From assembly GCF_000281955.1 (NCBI RefSeq), contig NZ_AKKF01000159.1:1-41344 (forward strand): a stretch of DNA of 41,344 nucleotides, in the 5' to 3' direction. The notes under the pieces were generated by a model, which saw only the letters and a program-made list of their open reading frames with translations, did not search any database and was not told the DNA's origin. The position numbers were made by a program, and so were the translations under genes. Below are positions 1-7,409 of this stretch, piece after piece. The number at the start of each line of letters is the position of its first letter. The first letter of the stretch is position 1. This DNA comes from Caulobacter sp. AP07. Its GTDB lineage: Bacteria > Pseudomonadota > Alphaproteobacteria > Caulobacterales > Caulobacteraceae.

Positions 1-282
1 CGGCCGCTCGCCGCCAGCGCCTCGGACTCCTTCGCCGGCGCGGACAATGTCGCTTTCGACGGGCCGGCCTGGTCCGAAGGCGTTTCCCACGGCGAACTCG
101 TGCGCGGCGGGCGCGACCAGACACTGACGATCGATCCCTGCAAGCCCTTGCGGTTCCTCTATCAGGGCCTGGAGTCCCACGCGCCTGGTGTGGAGTACAT
201 CAATCTGCCCTACCGCCTGGGCCTCCTGACCGCGACAGGACCCAATCCCATCAGTCGGATGTGTCCGCGATCGGTCGAGTGA
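1..282 (+). CDS. C-terminal part of a probable GH43-type glycosidase (5' end outside window)
   Basis: The reading frame is open from base 1 and stops at 280-282, giving the last 93 residues of a longer protein. The visible segment holds HGELVRGG, LTIDPCKPLRFLYQGLE and NLPYRLGLLT. To my recollection this resembles the C-terminal end of family 43 glycoside hydrolases acting on arabinoxylan-type polysaccharides, where an IDPC..FLYQG..LP.RLGLL pattern closes the domain. The catalytic five-blade propeller would lie upstream and cannot be seen, so the assignment is tentative. The gene converges on the alpha-L-fucosidase with a 73-bp gap, which fits a polysaccharide-degradation neighbourhood. I saw no terminator in the gap. 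Confidence 0.5.
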   Translation, partial: RPLAASASDSFAGADNVAFDGPAWSEGVSHGELVRGGRDQTLTIDPCKPLRFLYQGLESHAPGVEYINLPYRLGLLTATGPNPISRMCPRSVE

Positions 283-355
283 CGACGTCCGACAAGCTTC
301 CGCCGAGCAGGAGAGGCGGGCGGCCGCGATGGGGCCGAATGTCGGAAGGCGATAT

Positions 356-1690
356 CTATGCCGCATCTGGCGCCAGCCGCAGTTCGATCACGGTGACGGC
401 TGGTCCGCGTGATGACGGAGGCACGGACAGGGTGTGGCCATCGGGGGTGGCGGTCCACCTGACGACCTCGCCCGACAGATTCCTGGCGCCCACGACCTTT
501 CTGGGCAAGGGCGGCAGCGACAGTTCGTCCGCGGGCCAGCCGACGATATGGACGAAGACGCTGTCGCCCGCGGTCGTCGCGCCATAGACGCCGTCGACGG
601 GCTGGAGCGGTCCCGGGCGGGTGCCGTAGACGGCCTGGCCGTGGCGCTTCAGCCAAAGCCCGACGCCCTTCAGCGTCTCGGTCTGCTTCGGCGGAATGAC
701 GCCGTCCCGGTCGGGGCCGACATTGGCGAGGACGTTTCCGTTGCGCACGACGGCGTCGACCAGCAGGCGCACGACCTGGTCGGCGCTCATGACGTGATCT
801 TCAGGCATGTAGCCCCAGGCGCTGTTGAGGCTGAACGTCTTTTCCCACGGGCGGGCGCGGATCGGACCCTTGATCGGGGCGCCGCCTTCCTCCTCCTCGT
901 AGTCGCCCTGCCATCCCGAGCGCGGGTTGATGAGGATCTTCGGCTGATACTTGCGCACCATGCCGTTCAGCTTGTCCGGTTCCCAGAACCAGGCGGCGTC
1001 GGCGTCCGTGCCCTTGTGGGCCAGCCAGCCGCCGTCCCACCACAGGATGTCGATGTGGCCGTAGCGGCGCATCAGCTCCTCGACCTGGCCATAGGTCTGA
1101 CGCTTCAGCAGCGCGGCGTTTTCTGGCAGCTCCTTCGGGTGGAAATAGCCCGGGAAGCGCCAGTCGAGCGGCGAATAGTAGAGCCCGACGCGAAGTCCTT
1201 GTCCGCGGACGGCGGTCACGAAAGGGGCGACCAGGTCGCGATGCGCCGCCGAATGCATCGCGTCGAAATGGCCATGGCTGGCCGGGCTGTCCCACAGGGC
1301 GAAGCCGTCGTGGTGGCGCGCCGTCAGCACCATGTAGCGGGCGCCGGCGGTTTTCGCCAACTTGGCCCAGCTGACCGGATCATAGTGCTGGGGGTGGAAT
1401 TCCTGGGCGAGCTGGGCGTAGGCCTCCGGCGAGACCTTCTCATTGTTCATGTACCACTCGCCCCGGGCCGGAATGGCGTAGAGGCCCCAGTGGACGAAGA
1501 CGCCGAACTTGGCGTCGCGCCACCACGCCATGTCCTTTTCGGGCAGCAGCAGGTCCGGCGCCAGGGTCGGGTCGGAACTCGAGGTCTTCAGCGCCGACCG
1601 CTGCTCGTCGGTCAGGGTCTGGGCGTTCGGCGCGGATGGCGCGAAGGCGGCGGCGGCGGCCCCAAGCAACAGATGGCGACGATCAAACAC
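356..1690 (-). CDS. Secreted alpha-L-fucosidase, glycoside hydrolase family 29
   Basis: Predicted to release alpha-linked L-fucose from glycans outside the cytoplasm. The 444-residue protein has the GH29 core: FGVFVHWGLYAIPARGEWY near residues 62-80, RYMVLTARHHDGFALWD near 118-134 and HIDILWWDGGW near 212-222. D219 matches the family nucleophile by position, comparable to the Asp of DVLWNDMGW in the Thermotoga enzyme. The N-terminus (DRRHLLLGAAAAAFA) is a twin-arginine-like signal ending near PNAQ. I start at GTG 1690 because GGAGGGAA lies just upstream on the coding strand. A longer frame to 1759 has no ribosome-binding site and would bury the signal peptide. It probably works with the glycosidase to its left. 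Confidence 0.9.
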   Translation of the reverse strand: MFDRRHLLLGAAAAAFAPSAPNAQTLTDEQRSALKTSSSDPTLAPDLLLPEKDMAWWRDAKFGVFVHWGLYAIPARGEWYMNNEKVSPEAYAQLAQEFHPQHYDPVSWAKLAKTAGARYMVLTARHHDGFALWDSPASHGHFDAMHSAAHRDLVAPFVTAVRGQGLRVGLYYSPLDWRFPGYFHPKELPENAALLKRQTYGQVEELMRRYGHIDILWWDGGWLAHKGTDADAAWFWEPDKLNGMVRKYQPKILINPRSGWQGDYEEEEGGAPIKGPIRARPWEKTFSLNSAWGYMPEDHVMSADQVVRLLVDAVVRNGNVLANVGPDRDGVIPPKQTETLKGVGLWLKRHGQAVYGTRPGPLQPVDGVYGATTAGDSVFVHIVGWPADELSLPPLPRKVVGARNLSGEVVRWTATPDGHTLSVPPSSRGPAVTVIELRLAPDAA

Positions 1691-2047
1691 GAGTTCCCTC
1701 CGCTTTCGCGGGCACGCTAAGCGAGGGCGAGATATTTTCAATAGTGAATAATATTTCAAATATGAATTTGGAAGGGGCTTGGCCGGGCCATTGCCTTTCC
1801 CCCTTGCGCTGCTTCGTGGATATCGAAGCCCGCTTCGAACAGCCTGTTTGTGGCTTCATGGCGCGGATCGTGGAAGTGAAGGTCCTCGACGTCCGGATAG
1901 CGGCAGGCGCGCCGGAAGGCCGTTCCGACCGATCTGCCGTTGTCTGGAAAGATCCGCCCTCGACGACAAGCGGTTGCTTTGAATTGATCCTGCCGCGTCG
2001 TACTAAGGCGCACAAAGGACGTTCTAGAGCTTTGAATTTAGTTAAAA
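1691..2047. other. Divergent intergenic region between the fucosidase and dusA
   Basis: These 357 bp separate two divergent genes and should hold both promoters. The part nearest the fucosidase is AT-rich (AATAATATTTCAAATATG, about 1746-1763), as is the part nearest dusA (TTTGAATTTAGTTAAAA, about 2031-2047). No convincing small gene with a ribosome-binding site is visible. I could not assign a specific operator. Confidence 0.5.
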
Positions 2048-3064
2048 ATGAAGCAATTTCAATCTCATAGGCTATCCGTTGCCCCTATGATGGACTGGAG
2101 CGACCGGCATTGCCGGTCGTTGCACCGGGTGCTGTCGCGCAAGGCGCTGCTGTATTCGGAGATGGTGACCAGCGGGGCGGTGCTGAACGGCGATCGCGAG
2201 AAGCTGCTGGGCTTCGACGTTGGCCAGCATCCGGTGGCGCTGCAACTGGGCGGCTCGGAGCCCGCCGATCTGGCCGCCGCGGCGAGGATCGGCGAGGACT
2301 TCGGCTATGACGAGATCAACCTGAACGTCGGCTGTCCGTCCGACCGCGTGCAGAGCGGACGGTTCGGGGCCTGCCTGATGCGCGAGCCGGCCCTGGTGGC
2401 CGATTGCATGGCGGCCATGGCGGCGGCGGTGTCCGTTCCGGTGACGGTCAAGTGCCGGATCGGCGTCGACGACCAGGATGCGGAGCACAGCCTGTTCGAA
2501 CTGGTCGACCTGTCGGCCAAGGCGGGGGTCACCAGCTTCGTGGTCCATGCCCGCAAGGCCTGGCTGAAGGGGCTGTCGCCCAAGGAGAACCGCGACGTGC
2601 CGCCGCTGGACTATCCGCTGGTCCATCGCCTGAAGGCCGAGCGGCCGGACCTGACCATCGTCATCAACGGCGGGATTCCCGACCTCGACGCCTCGCTGGT
2701 TCAGCTGGAGCACGTCGACGGCGTCATGCTGGGCCGGGCGGCCTATCATGAGCCGGGCCTGCTGGGGCAGGTCGACCGCCTGGTCTTCGGCGAGGGGCGC
2801 GACGTCGACGCCTTCGAGGCGGTCGAGCTCTACAAGCCCTACATGGCCGGTCAGCTGGCGGCGGGGGTGCATCTGGCCGCCATGGGTCGCCACATGCTGG
2901 GCCTGTTCCACGGCATGCCGGGCGCGCGCGCCTGGCGCCGCATCCTCACCGTCGAGGGCGTCGCCGCCGGAGCGGGGCTGGAGGTGGTCGATCGCGCCTT
3001 GGCCGCCGTCCGCCAGGCGGTGGACGCGCGCGAGGCCCGGACGCTGGAAGCGGCCGCGAGCTAG
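2048..3064 (+). CDS. dusA: tRNA-dihydrouridine(20/20a) synthase DusA
   Basis: FMN- and NADPH-dependent enzyme reducing U20/U20a in the D-loop of tRNA, cytoplasmic. The 338-residue protein shows the DusA N-terminus HRLSVAPMMDWSDRHCR (residues 8-23), the EINLNVGCPSDRVQSGRFGA catalytic segment with C96 as the expected proton-donating Cys, the KCRIGVD strand and the VINGGI phosphate-binding region. Its length is usual for the family. The start at 2048 keeps the conserved N-terminus, but no Shine-Dalgarno sequence precedes it, only AT-rich DNA. The transcript may therefore be leaderless or nearly so. It stops 8 bp before the stop codon of the convergent protease gene. Confidence 0.93.
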   Translation: MKQFQSHRLSVAPMMDWSDRHCRSLHRVLSRKALLYSEMVTSGAVLNGDREKLLGFDVGQHPVALQLGGSEPADLAAAARIGEDFGYDEINLNVGCPSDRVQSGRFGACLMREPALVADCMAAMAAAVSVPVTVKCRIGVDDQDAEHSLFELVDLSAKAGVTSFVVHARKAWLKGLSPKENRDVPPLDYPLVHRLKAERPDLTIVINGGIPDLDASLVQLEHVDGVMLGRAAYHEPGLLGQVDRLVFGEGRDVDAFEAVELYKPYMAGQLAAGVHLAAMGRHMLGLFHGMPGARAWRRILTVEGVAAGAGLEVVDRALAAVRQAVDAREARTLEAAAS

Positions 3065-3072
3065 CTAGACCT

Positions 3073-3573
3073 CTAGGACCGCAGGATCAGCGCCCTGGGC
3101 GTGGCCTGGAAGCTGGACAGCCGGCCCAGATAGCTCATGCCCAGCAGCGAGGTCTCCAGGCCCTTTTCGATGACCATGGCGTCGACGTCCCGCACCTGGG
3201 CGCCGGCCACGGCCACGCTGGCCAGCTTCACCGAGGCGGCGCGGGTCTGACCGGAGGCGGTGATCACCTTGTACTTGTAGTCCAGGCCGCGCACGTCGAT
3301 CCCCAGGCGCTGGGCGTCGGTCTGGCTGAGGGCGACGGTGGTGGCGCCGGTGTCGATCAGGAAGCGCACGGCGCGGCCGTCGACCTTGGCCTCGGCCCAG
3401 AAGTGACCGTCCGAACCCTTGACGATCTGGGCGGCGCCGTCGTCGGCGACGGCGGCGGCCGGCGCGGGGCCGCGCAGGTCCGGTTGGCGCAGATCGTCCA
3501 GCGACACGACGGCTTTCGCCGCCCCGACCGCCGAGAGCGCGCCTACGATCGCGATGGTCGCGAACTTGAGCAT
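3073..3573 (-). CDS. Retropepsin-like aspartic protease, TIGR02281-type clan AA
   Basis: A small aspartic-protease-fold protein with an N-terminal export or membrane-anchor segment (MLKFATIAIVGALSAVGAAKA). The single DTGA active-site motif sits in RFLIDTGATTVALS, with the catalytic Asp near residue 74. It is followed by AQRLGID and a second half containing SLLGMSYLGRLSSF, typical of the bacterial single-domain retropepsin-like family whose members must dimerize to form an active site. ATG 3573 has GGGGTGA at good spacing upstream. The in-frame GTG at 3582 has a purine run too close to it. Substrate unknown. It is divergent from the small secreted protein at 3849. Confidence 0.8.
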   Translation of the reverse strand: MLKFATIAIVGALSAVGAAKAVVSLDDLRQPDLRGPAPAAAVADDGAAQIVKGSDGHFWAEAKVDGRAVRFLIDTGATTVALSQTDAQRLGIDVRGLDYKYKVITASGQTRAASVKLASVAVAGAQVRDVDAMVIEKGLETSLLGMSYLGRLSSFQATPRALILRS

Positions 3574-3683
3574 CGAAGTCACCCCGCCTTGCAGGCTGCT
3601 GGCCGTTTCTACGACCGTTGCCTGGAGAATAGAGGCAAAGGGGTTCTCAACCCGTGAATCAACGGGGCGACAAAAATTTACAG

Positions 3684-3699
3684 TTAATGAAACGGTAAC
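3684..3699. promoter_or_regulatory. Near-consensus CtrA box (TTAA-N7-GTAAC)
   Basis: TTAA at 3684-3687, seven bases, then GTAAC. The Caulobacter cell-cycle regulator CtrA recognises TTAA-N7-TTAAC, so this is one mismatch away. It lies between divergent genes in an AT-rich tract. Pattern match only. Confidence 0.25.
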
Positions 3700-3718
3700 T
3701 CAGTGGCAAATTAAAAAA

Positions 3719-3748
3719 GTGTAATACTTACCACTACTCAGATTACAC
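3719..3748. repeat. Inverted repeat GTGTAAT-N16-ATTACAC upstream of a small secreted protein
   Basis: Perfect 7-bp arms (3719-3725 and 3742-3748) separated by 16 bp, followed by another related half-site, CGTAATGTG (3751-3759). It sits about 100 bp upstream of the start at 3849 and could be an operator. No regulator is implied by the neighbours. Confidence 0.35.
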
Positions 3749-3848
3749 TCACGTAATGTGCAAGATAACTTCGATGTAACTTAATATCCGCGTGTTTTTG
3801 CGGCACGTTGCAGATCAGCAAGTAAGTGCCTATCGAGGGAACACCGCC

Positions 3849-4208
3849 ATGAACAAGATCATCGTCGCGACCGTCGTCGCCGTTTCGGCTCTGGCGGGCG
3901 CCGCCCAGGCCGCGACCACCGTCAGCAATTTCGATTTCCTGCAGGCCGCCCGCTGCCGCGGTCTGGCTGCTTCCGAAGGCCTGGGCAAGGTGGACACCGC
4001 CAACATCGACGCCTTCCTGAAGCAGGAAACCGGCAACCGTGAGCTGCCGATCCGCGTCTCGGCCAACAACAAGATCACCAGCGCCCAGAAGGAAGGCGAC
4101 AAGGCCGACGGCGCCAAGAAGGAAAAGCTGCTGGCCGAACGCACGGGCGTCTGCTCGGCCTGGCTCAGCGGCGCGGCGACCGGCGCGGCCGTCAACACGT
4201 CCAACTAA
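3849..4208 (+). CDS. Small secreted protein of unknown function (paralogue of the gene at 4547)
   Basis: 119 residues with a clear Sec signal peptide (MNKIIVATVVAVSALAGAAQA, cleavage near residue 21). The mature part has two Cys, one in AARCRGLAASEGLG and one in GVCSAWL near the end, which could form a disulfide. A charged, lysine-rich middle lies between them. GAGGGA precedes the ATG by 8 bases. A second protein at 4547-4897 shows the same layout. I do not recognise the family. The AT-rich upstream region and good ribosome-binding site suggest solid expression. It converges on the DUF1289 gene with a 4-bp gap. Confidence 0.75.
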   Translation: MNKIIVATVVAVSALAGAAQAATTVSNFDFLQAARCRGLAASEGLGKVDTANIDAFLKQETGNRELPIRVSANNKITSAQKEGDKADGAKKEKLLAERTGVCSAWLSGAATGAAVNTSN

Positions 4209-4212
4209 GGTT

Positions 4213-4443
4213 TCAGACCTGGCCAGCCATCAGGCTGGCCATCGGGTCCGGACGCTGGGGCAGGGCGGCCATGATCGCCGCCCGCTCCTCGTCGCTCAGC
4301 CGCGACCAGCCCGCGATCTCCGGAAGGGTTCGCCGGCAACCCAGGCAAACGCCCGTCAGTCCATCGACGGCGCACACCTTCACGCAGGGCGTCACGATGG
4401 CGCGGGGAGGGGCCAGGGTTCGCGGGATCGGATCCGAAGTCAT
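4213..4443 (-). CDS. DUF1289 domain protein
   Basis: 76 residues dominated by the DUF1289 signature: TPCVKVCAVDGLTGVCLGC then RRTLPEIAGWSRLSDEERAAIM. Four Cys (CxxxC ... CxxC) at about residues 20, 24, 33 and 36 suggest a small metal-binding or Fe-S-type module. Its biochemical role is not established to my knowledge. The ATG at 4443 gives the family's usual short length. Longer frames upstream run across the neighbouring leader. It lies between two paralogous secreted-protein genes and points opposite to both. Confidence 0.85.
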   Translation of the reverse strand: MTSDPIPRTLAPPRAIVTPCVKVCAVDGLTGVCLGCRRTLPEIAGWSRLSDEERAAIMAALPQRPDPMASLMAGQV

Positions 4444-4546
4444 GCGTAAATCTCGCCGCTCCGGGCCAGCCGCGCAAGGGCCGCCTGAAGGGACGGGGTC
4501 CGTATCGGATTTCACATCCCATAACCCTTCCTTCGGAGATCGGACC

Positions 4547-4897
4547 ATGCAGGCCTTGAAACCCTCTCTCGCCCTGGCGCTGGCCGTCGCGTGCGCGACG
4601 ACCGTTCCCGCCTTCGCCGCGCCCGCGCGCATCAGCGACGGCGACCTGTTGCGCGCCTCGCGCTGCCTGGGCTTGGCCAGGGCCCAGAACCTGGGCGCCG
4701 TTGACGCCAAGGCGCTCTCGGAGTTCGTCGAGGTTCAACGCAAGGGCCGTGATCCGGGTATCCGCGACCGGTCCGATTCCCTGGAGACGGCCGCCAGGCG
4801 GGAAGGCTCCAGCGGCAACGAGGCCCGCAAGGCGGCGCTGACCGCCGAGCGGGATGGGGCCTGCAAGACCTTGATCGAGAACCCGACCGGCGCCTGA
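4547..4897 (+). CDS. Small secreted protein of unknown function (paralogue of the gene at 3849)
   Basis: 116 residues with a Sec signal peptide (ALALAVACATTVPAFA, cleavage near residue 23). The mature chain starts with ISDGDLLRASRCLGLARAQNLGAVDAK. This aligns with FDFLQAARCRGLAASEGLGKVDTA in the 3849 product, and the second Cys, in ERDGACKTLIENP, aligns with ERTGVCSAWL. The middle is arginine- and glutamate-rich rather than lysine-rich. GGAGA lies 7 bases upstream of the ATG. The two genes look like a local duplication separated by the inverted DUF1289 gene. Function unknown. Confidence 0.75.
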   Translation: MQALKPSLALALAVACATTVPAFAAPARISDGDLLRASRCLGLARAQNLGAVDAKALSEFVEVQRKGRDPGIRDRSDSLETAARREGSSGNEARKAALTAERDGACKTLIENPTGA

Positions 4898-4930
4898 TCG
4901 ACCGACGATCGACGTCACGCCCTTTGCATC

Positions 4931-4958
4931 GGGCGCGGGCTGGCTTAAGTCCGCGCCC
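4931..4958 (+). promoter_or_regulatory. Hairpin abutting the start codon of the CobT-like gene
   Basis: GGGCGCGG (4931-4938) pairs perfectly with CCGCGCCC (4951-4958) across a 12-base loop, and the ATG follows immediately at 4959. If transcribed it would occlude initiation. Alternatively, transcription starts within it. No B12-box is visible, so it is not a recognisable cobalamin riboswitch. Confidence 0.35.
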
Positions 4959-5840
4959 ATGACCGCTTCCCCCTTCGACGACATCCGCAAGCTGGCCGCC
5001 GACGCGCCGGTTGTCGCGCCCCCGGCTTTCACGACCGGCGGCGATCGCCTGGCCGAGATTTCGGCGTGGCTGACGGCCTGGACCGGCAAGACCCCGCCGG
5101 CGGTCCTGCGGCCGGTCGTCGCCCTCTATGCCGGCGCCCGCCAGGGCGTGGGACCGCGTGGCTACGCCCGCGAGCGCCTGGAGGCCGTGGCCTCGGGCGG
5201 GGCCAATGTCTGCCGCATCGCCGGCGCGCAGGGCGCGGGGCTGGAAGCCTTCGACCTGGCCGTCGACCGCCCGACGCCCGACGCCACCCTCAAGGCCTCG
5301 ATGAGCGAGAAGGAATGCGCCGCCACCATGGCCTTCGGCATGGAGGCCCTGGCCAAGCAGCCCGACCTGCTGATCCCCGGCGTCATCGCCGCCGAGGCCG
5401 ACCGCGCCGTGGCGGCCATCGCCCTGGCCCTGTTCGGCGGCGAGGCCGGCGACTGGAGCGACGCGCCCGAGCCGGTCGCCGCCGCCGTGGCCCGCGCCGC
5501 CGGCGAGGCCGACCTCTCCGACCCGTTGCAGGCCCTGCGCGAACTGGGTGGGCGCGAGACCGCCGCCCTGGTCGGCGCGATCCTGGCGGCCCGGGTCCAG
5601 AAGATCCCCGTCCTGCTCGACGGCTACGCCGCCTGCGCGGCCGCCGCCGTGCTGCACGCCCTCGACCCCGCCCTGATCGCCCACTGCCTGGCCGCCCATG
5701 TGGGACCGGCCAAGGGGCATGCCCGCCTGCTCGACGCGCTGGGCAAGCGGCCGCTGATCGACCTGGATATCGCGGAAGAGGAAGGCGTCGGCGGGGCGAC
5801 GGCCCTGGCGCTGGTGCGGCTGGCCTGCGAGGTTCGGTAG
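4959..5840 (+). CDS. Divergent CobT-like phosphoribosyltransferase (dimethylbenzimidazole PRT fold)
   Basis: 293 residues, shorter than usual CobT (about 340-350). The C-terminal half is clearly CobT-like: LRELGGRETAALVGAILAAR (about 193-212), IPVLLDGYAACAAA, HCLAAHVGPAKGHARLLDALG and PLIDLDIAEEEGVGGATAL, where E274/E275 occupies the place of the catalytic Glu of GEGTGA. Other canonical elements are lost: the FAGDHGV motif reads LYAGARQGV, and the GEMGIGNTT ribose-phosphate loop is replaced by LIPGVIAAEADRA. CobT transfers phosphoribose from nicotinate mononucleotide to the lower-ligand base of B12. This protein may have changed substrate or lost activity. No other cobalamin gene is nearby. 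No Shine-Dalgarno sequence precedes the ATG. Confidence 0.7.
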   Translation: MTASPFDDIRKLAADAPVVAPPAFTTGGDRLAEISAWLTAWTGKTPPAVLRPVVALYAGARQGVGPRGYARERLEAVASGGANVCRIAGAQGAGLEAFDLAVDRPTPDATLKASMSEKECAATMAFGMEALAKQPDLLIPGVIAAEADRAVAAIALALFGGEAGDWSDAPEPVAAAVARAAGEADLSDPLQALRELGGRETAALVGAILAARVQKIPVLLDGYAACAAAAVLHALDPALIAHCLAAHVGPAKGHARLLDALGKRPLIDLDIAEEEGVGGATALALVRLACEVR

Positions 5841-5887
5841 GGCGCTCGGCGGGCCTGCCGGAGGTCGTAAACTAACCATCGTTTACG

Positions 5888-5925
5888 TTGACGCTAAGGT
5901 CATCTTTCCAAACGCTCGTTCGAAC
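5888..5925 (+). promoter_or_regulatory. Promoter/operator of the acyl-CoA dehydrogenase pair
   Basis: TTGACGC at 5888-5894 matches the Caulobacter -35 consensus. A 17-bp motif, CAAACGCTCGTTCGAAC (5909-5925), contains the palindrome AACG-CT-CGTT and lies where the -10 element would fall, 62 bp before the start codon. The arrangement fits repression by a TetR-type regulator. The reverse complement of the same motif, differing only at the two central bases, lies upstream of the acyl-CoA synthetase gene. Confidence 0.55.
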
Positions 5926-5986
5926 CCTATTGTGACTCCCGACAGTCAAAGACGGCCCCTTGAGAGGCCGATTACGGGAGCCCGCC

Positions 5987-7201
5987 ATGAATCTCGATTT
6001 CTCGCCTGAAGACGTCGCCTTCCGCGACGAAGTCCGGGCCTTCATCGCCGAAAACTACCCGGCCGGCCTGCGCGAGAAGCAGGAAGAGGGCGAGGAAATG
6101 GCGAAGGAGGACTTCCTGTCCTGGCACCGCGTCCTGGCCAAGAAGGGCTGGGTCGCCCCGGCCTGGCCGGAGAAGTTCGGCGGTCCGGGCTGGACCTCGG
6201 TGCAGCGCTACATCTGGTCGGAAGAGACCGCCCGCGCCGACTGCGTGCCGATCCTGCCGTTCGGCATCAACATGGTCGGGCCGGTGATCTACACCTTCGC
6301 CACCCCCGAGCAGAAGGAACGCTTCCTGCCGCCGACCCTGTCGGGCGACATCTGGTGGGCCCAGGGCTATTCCGAGCCGGGCGCCGGGTCCGACCTAGCC
6401 AGCCTGAAGACCAAGGCCGAGCGCTTCACCGGCGACGACGGCAAGGAATACTACCTGGTCAACGGCCAGAAGACCTGGACCACCCTGGCCCAGCACGGCG
6501 ACTGGATCTTCTGCCTGGTCCGCACCGACCCGAACGCCAAGATCCAGGAAGGCATCTCGTTCCTGCTGATCGACATGAAGTCGCCGGGCGTCACCGTGCG
6601 TCCGATCATCACCCTGGGCGGTGAGCACGAGGTCAACGAGGTCTGGCTCGAGAACGTCAAGGTGCCGGTCGAGAACCGCATCTACGAAGAGAACAAGGGC
6701 TGGACCTGCGCCAAGTTCCTGCTGGCCCACGAGCGTTCGGGCATCGCCGGCGTGGCGCGCTCCAAGCGCGGCATCGAGCGCATCCGCCAGATCGCCGCCG
6801 AGGAACTGGGCGACGACGGCACGGCGCTGATCAACGACCCGATGTTCAAGCGCAAGGTCGCCGACCTGGAGATCGACCTGACGGCGCTGGAATATACCGA
6901 GCTGCGCACCCTGGCGGGCGAGGCGGCCGGCAAGGGTCCCGGGCCGGAGTCCAGCGTGCTGAAGATCAAGGGCACCGAGATTCAGCAGCGGATCACCGAA
7001 CTGGTGCTCGAGGCGGCCGGCCACTACGACGCGCCGTATTTCCGCGGCTTCCCGAAGGACGGCGACAACGCCCATCCGATCGGCCCGGACTTCGCCCATC
7101 GCGCGGCGCCGACCTATTTCAACGTCCGCAAGACGTCGATCTACGGCGGCTCCAACGAGATCCAGCGCAACATCATCGCCAAGATGGTGCTGGGGCTCTG
7201 A
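5987..7201 (+). CDS. Acyl-CoA dehydrogenase (first of a pair)
   Basis: FAD-dependent oxidation of an acyl-CoA to the 2-enoyl-CoA, cytoplasmic. 404 residues with N-terminal helical, middle beta and C-terminal helical domains. Visible markers are WAQGYSEPGAGSDLASLKT (FAD/substrate region, about 125-143), GQKTWTT, the RSGIAGVARSKRGIERI helix and the C-terminal IYGGSNEIQRNIIAKMVLGL. ATG 5987 has CGGGAG upstream and gives the normal MNLDFSPEDVAFRDEVRAF start. A second acyl-CoA dehydrogenase follows on the same strand across a palindromic repeat. Adjacent pairs of this sort sometimes form heteromeric enzymes for branched or ring-bearing acyl chains. The substrate cannot be read from sequence. Confidence 0.9.
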   Translation: MNLDFSPEDVAFRDEVRAFIAENYPAGLREKQEEGEEMAKEDFLSWHRVLAKKGWVAPAWPEKFGGPGWTSVQRYIWSEETARADCVPILPFGINMVGPVIYTFATPEQKERFLPPTLSGDIWWAQGYSEPGAGSDLASLKTKAERFTGDDGKEYYLVNGQKTWTTLAQHGDWIFCLVRTDPNAKIQEGISFLLIDMKSPGVTVRPIITLGGEHEVNEVWLENVKVPVENRIYEENKGWTCAKFLLAHERSGIAGVARSKRGIERIRQIAAEELGDDGTALINDPMFKRKVADLEIDLTALEYTELRTLAGEAAGKGPGPESSVLKIKGTEIQQRITELVLEAAGHYDAPYFRGFPKDGDNAHPIGPDFAHRAAPTYFNVRKTSIYGGSNEIQRNIIAKMVLGL

Positions 7202-7208
7202 TCCTCTT

Positions 7209-7355
7209 CCTTCTCCCCTTGCGGGAGAAGGTGTCGCGAAGCGACGGATGAGGGGTTGAAGGCGCGGTCCGCCGCGAGCAGCCTGGGCCGACAAGCCGGT
7301 GCGACCCCTCATCCGACGTCCTTCGGACGCCACCTTCTCCCGCAAGGGGAGAAGG
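7209..7355. repeat. Extragenic palindromic element with 25-bp perfect inverted arms
   Basis: The arms at 7209-7233 and 7331-7355 are exact reverse complements, and each is itself a small hairpin (CCTTCTCC...GGGAGAAGG). An inner pair, GATGAGGGGT and ACCCCTCATC, extends the structure. It fills most of the 208-bp gap between the two acyl-CoA dehydrogenase genes and would be transcribed with them. This is typical of REP/BIME-like chromosomal repeats. No coding content seen. Confidence 0.8.
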
Positions 7356-7409
7356 ACACGAAACAAGCAAGCGGCGCAGCGCCGAAGAACAAGATCCGGA
7401 GACCTAGGG

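Noticed and set aside
4898..4958. Cobalamin riboswitch before the CobT-like gene
   Set aside because: The gap is only 61 bp and has no B12-box; it is too short for the known fold.
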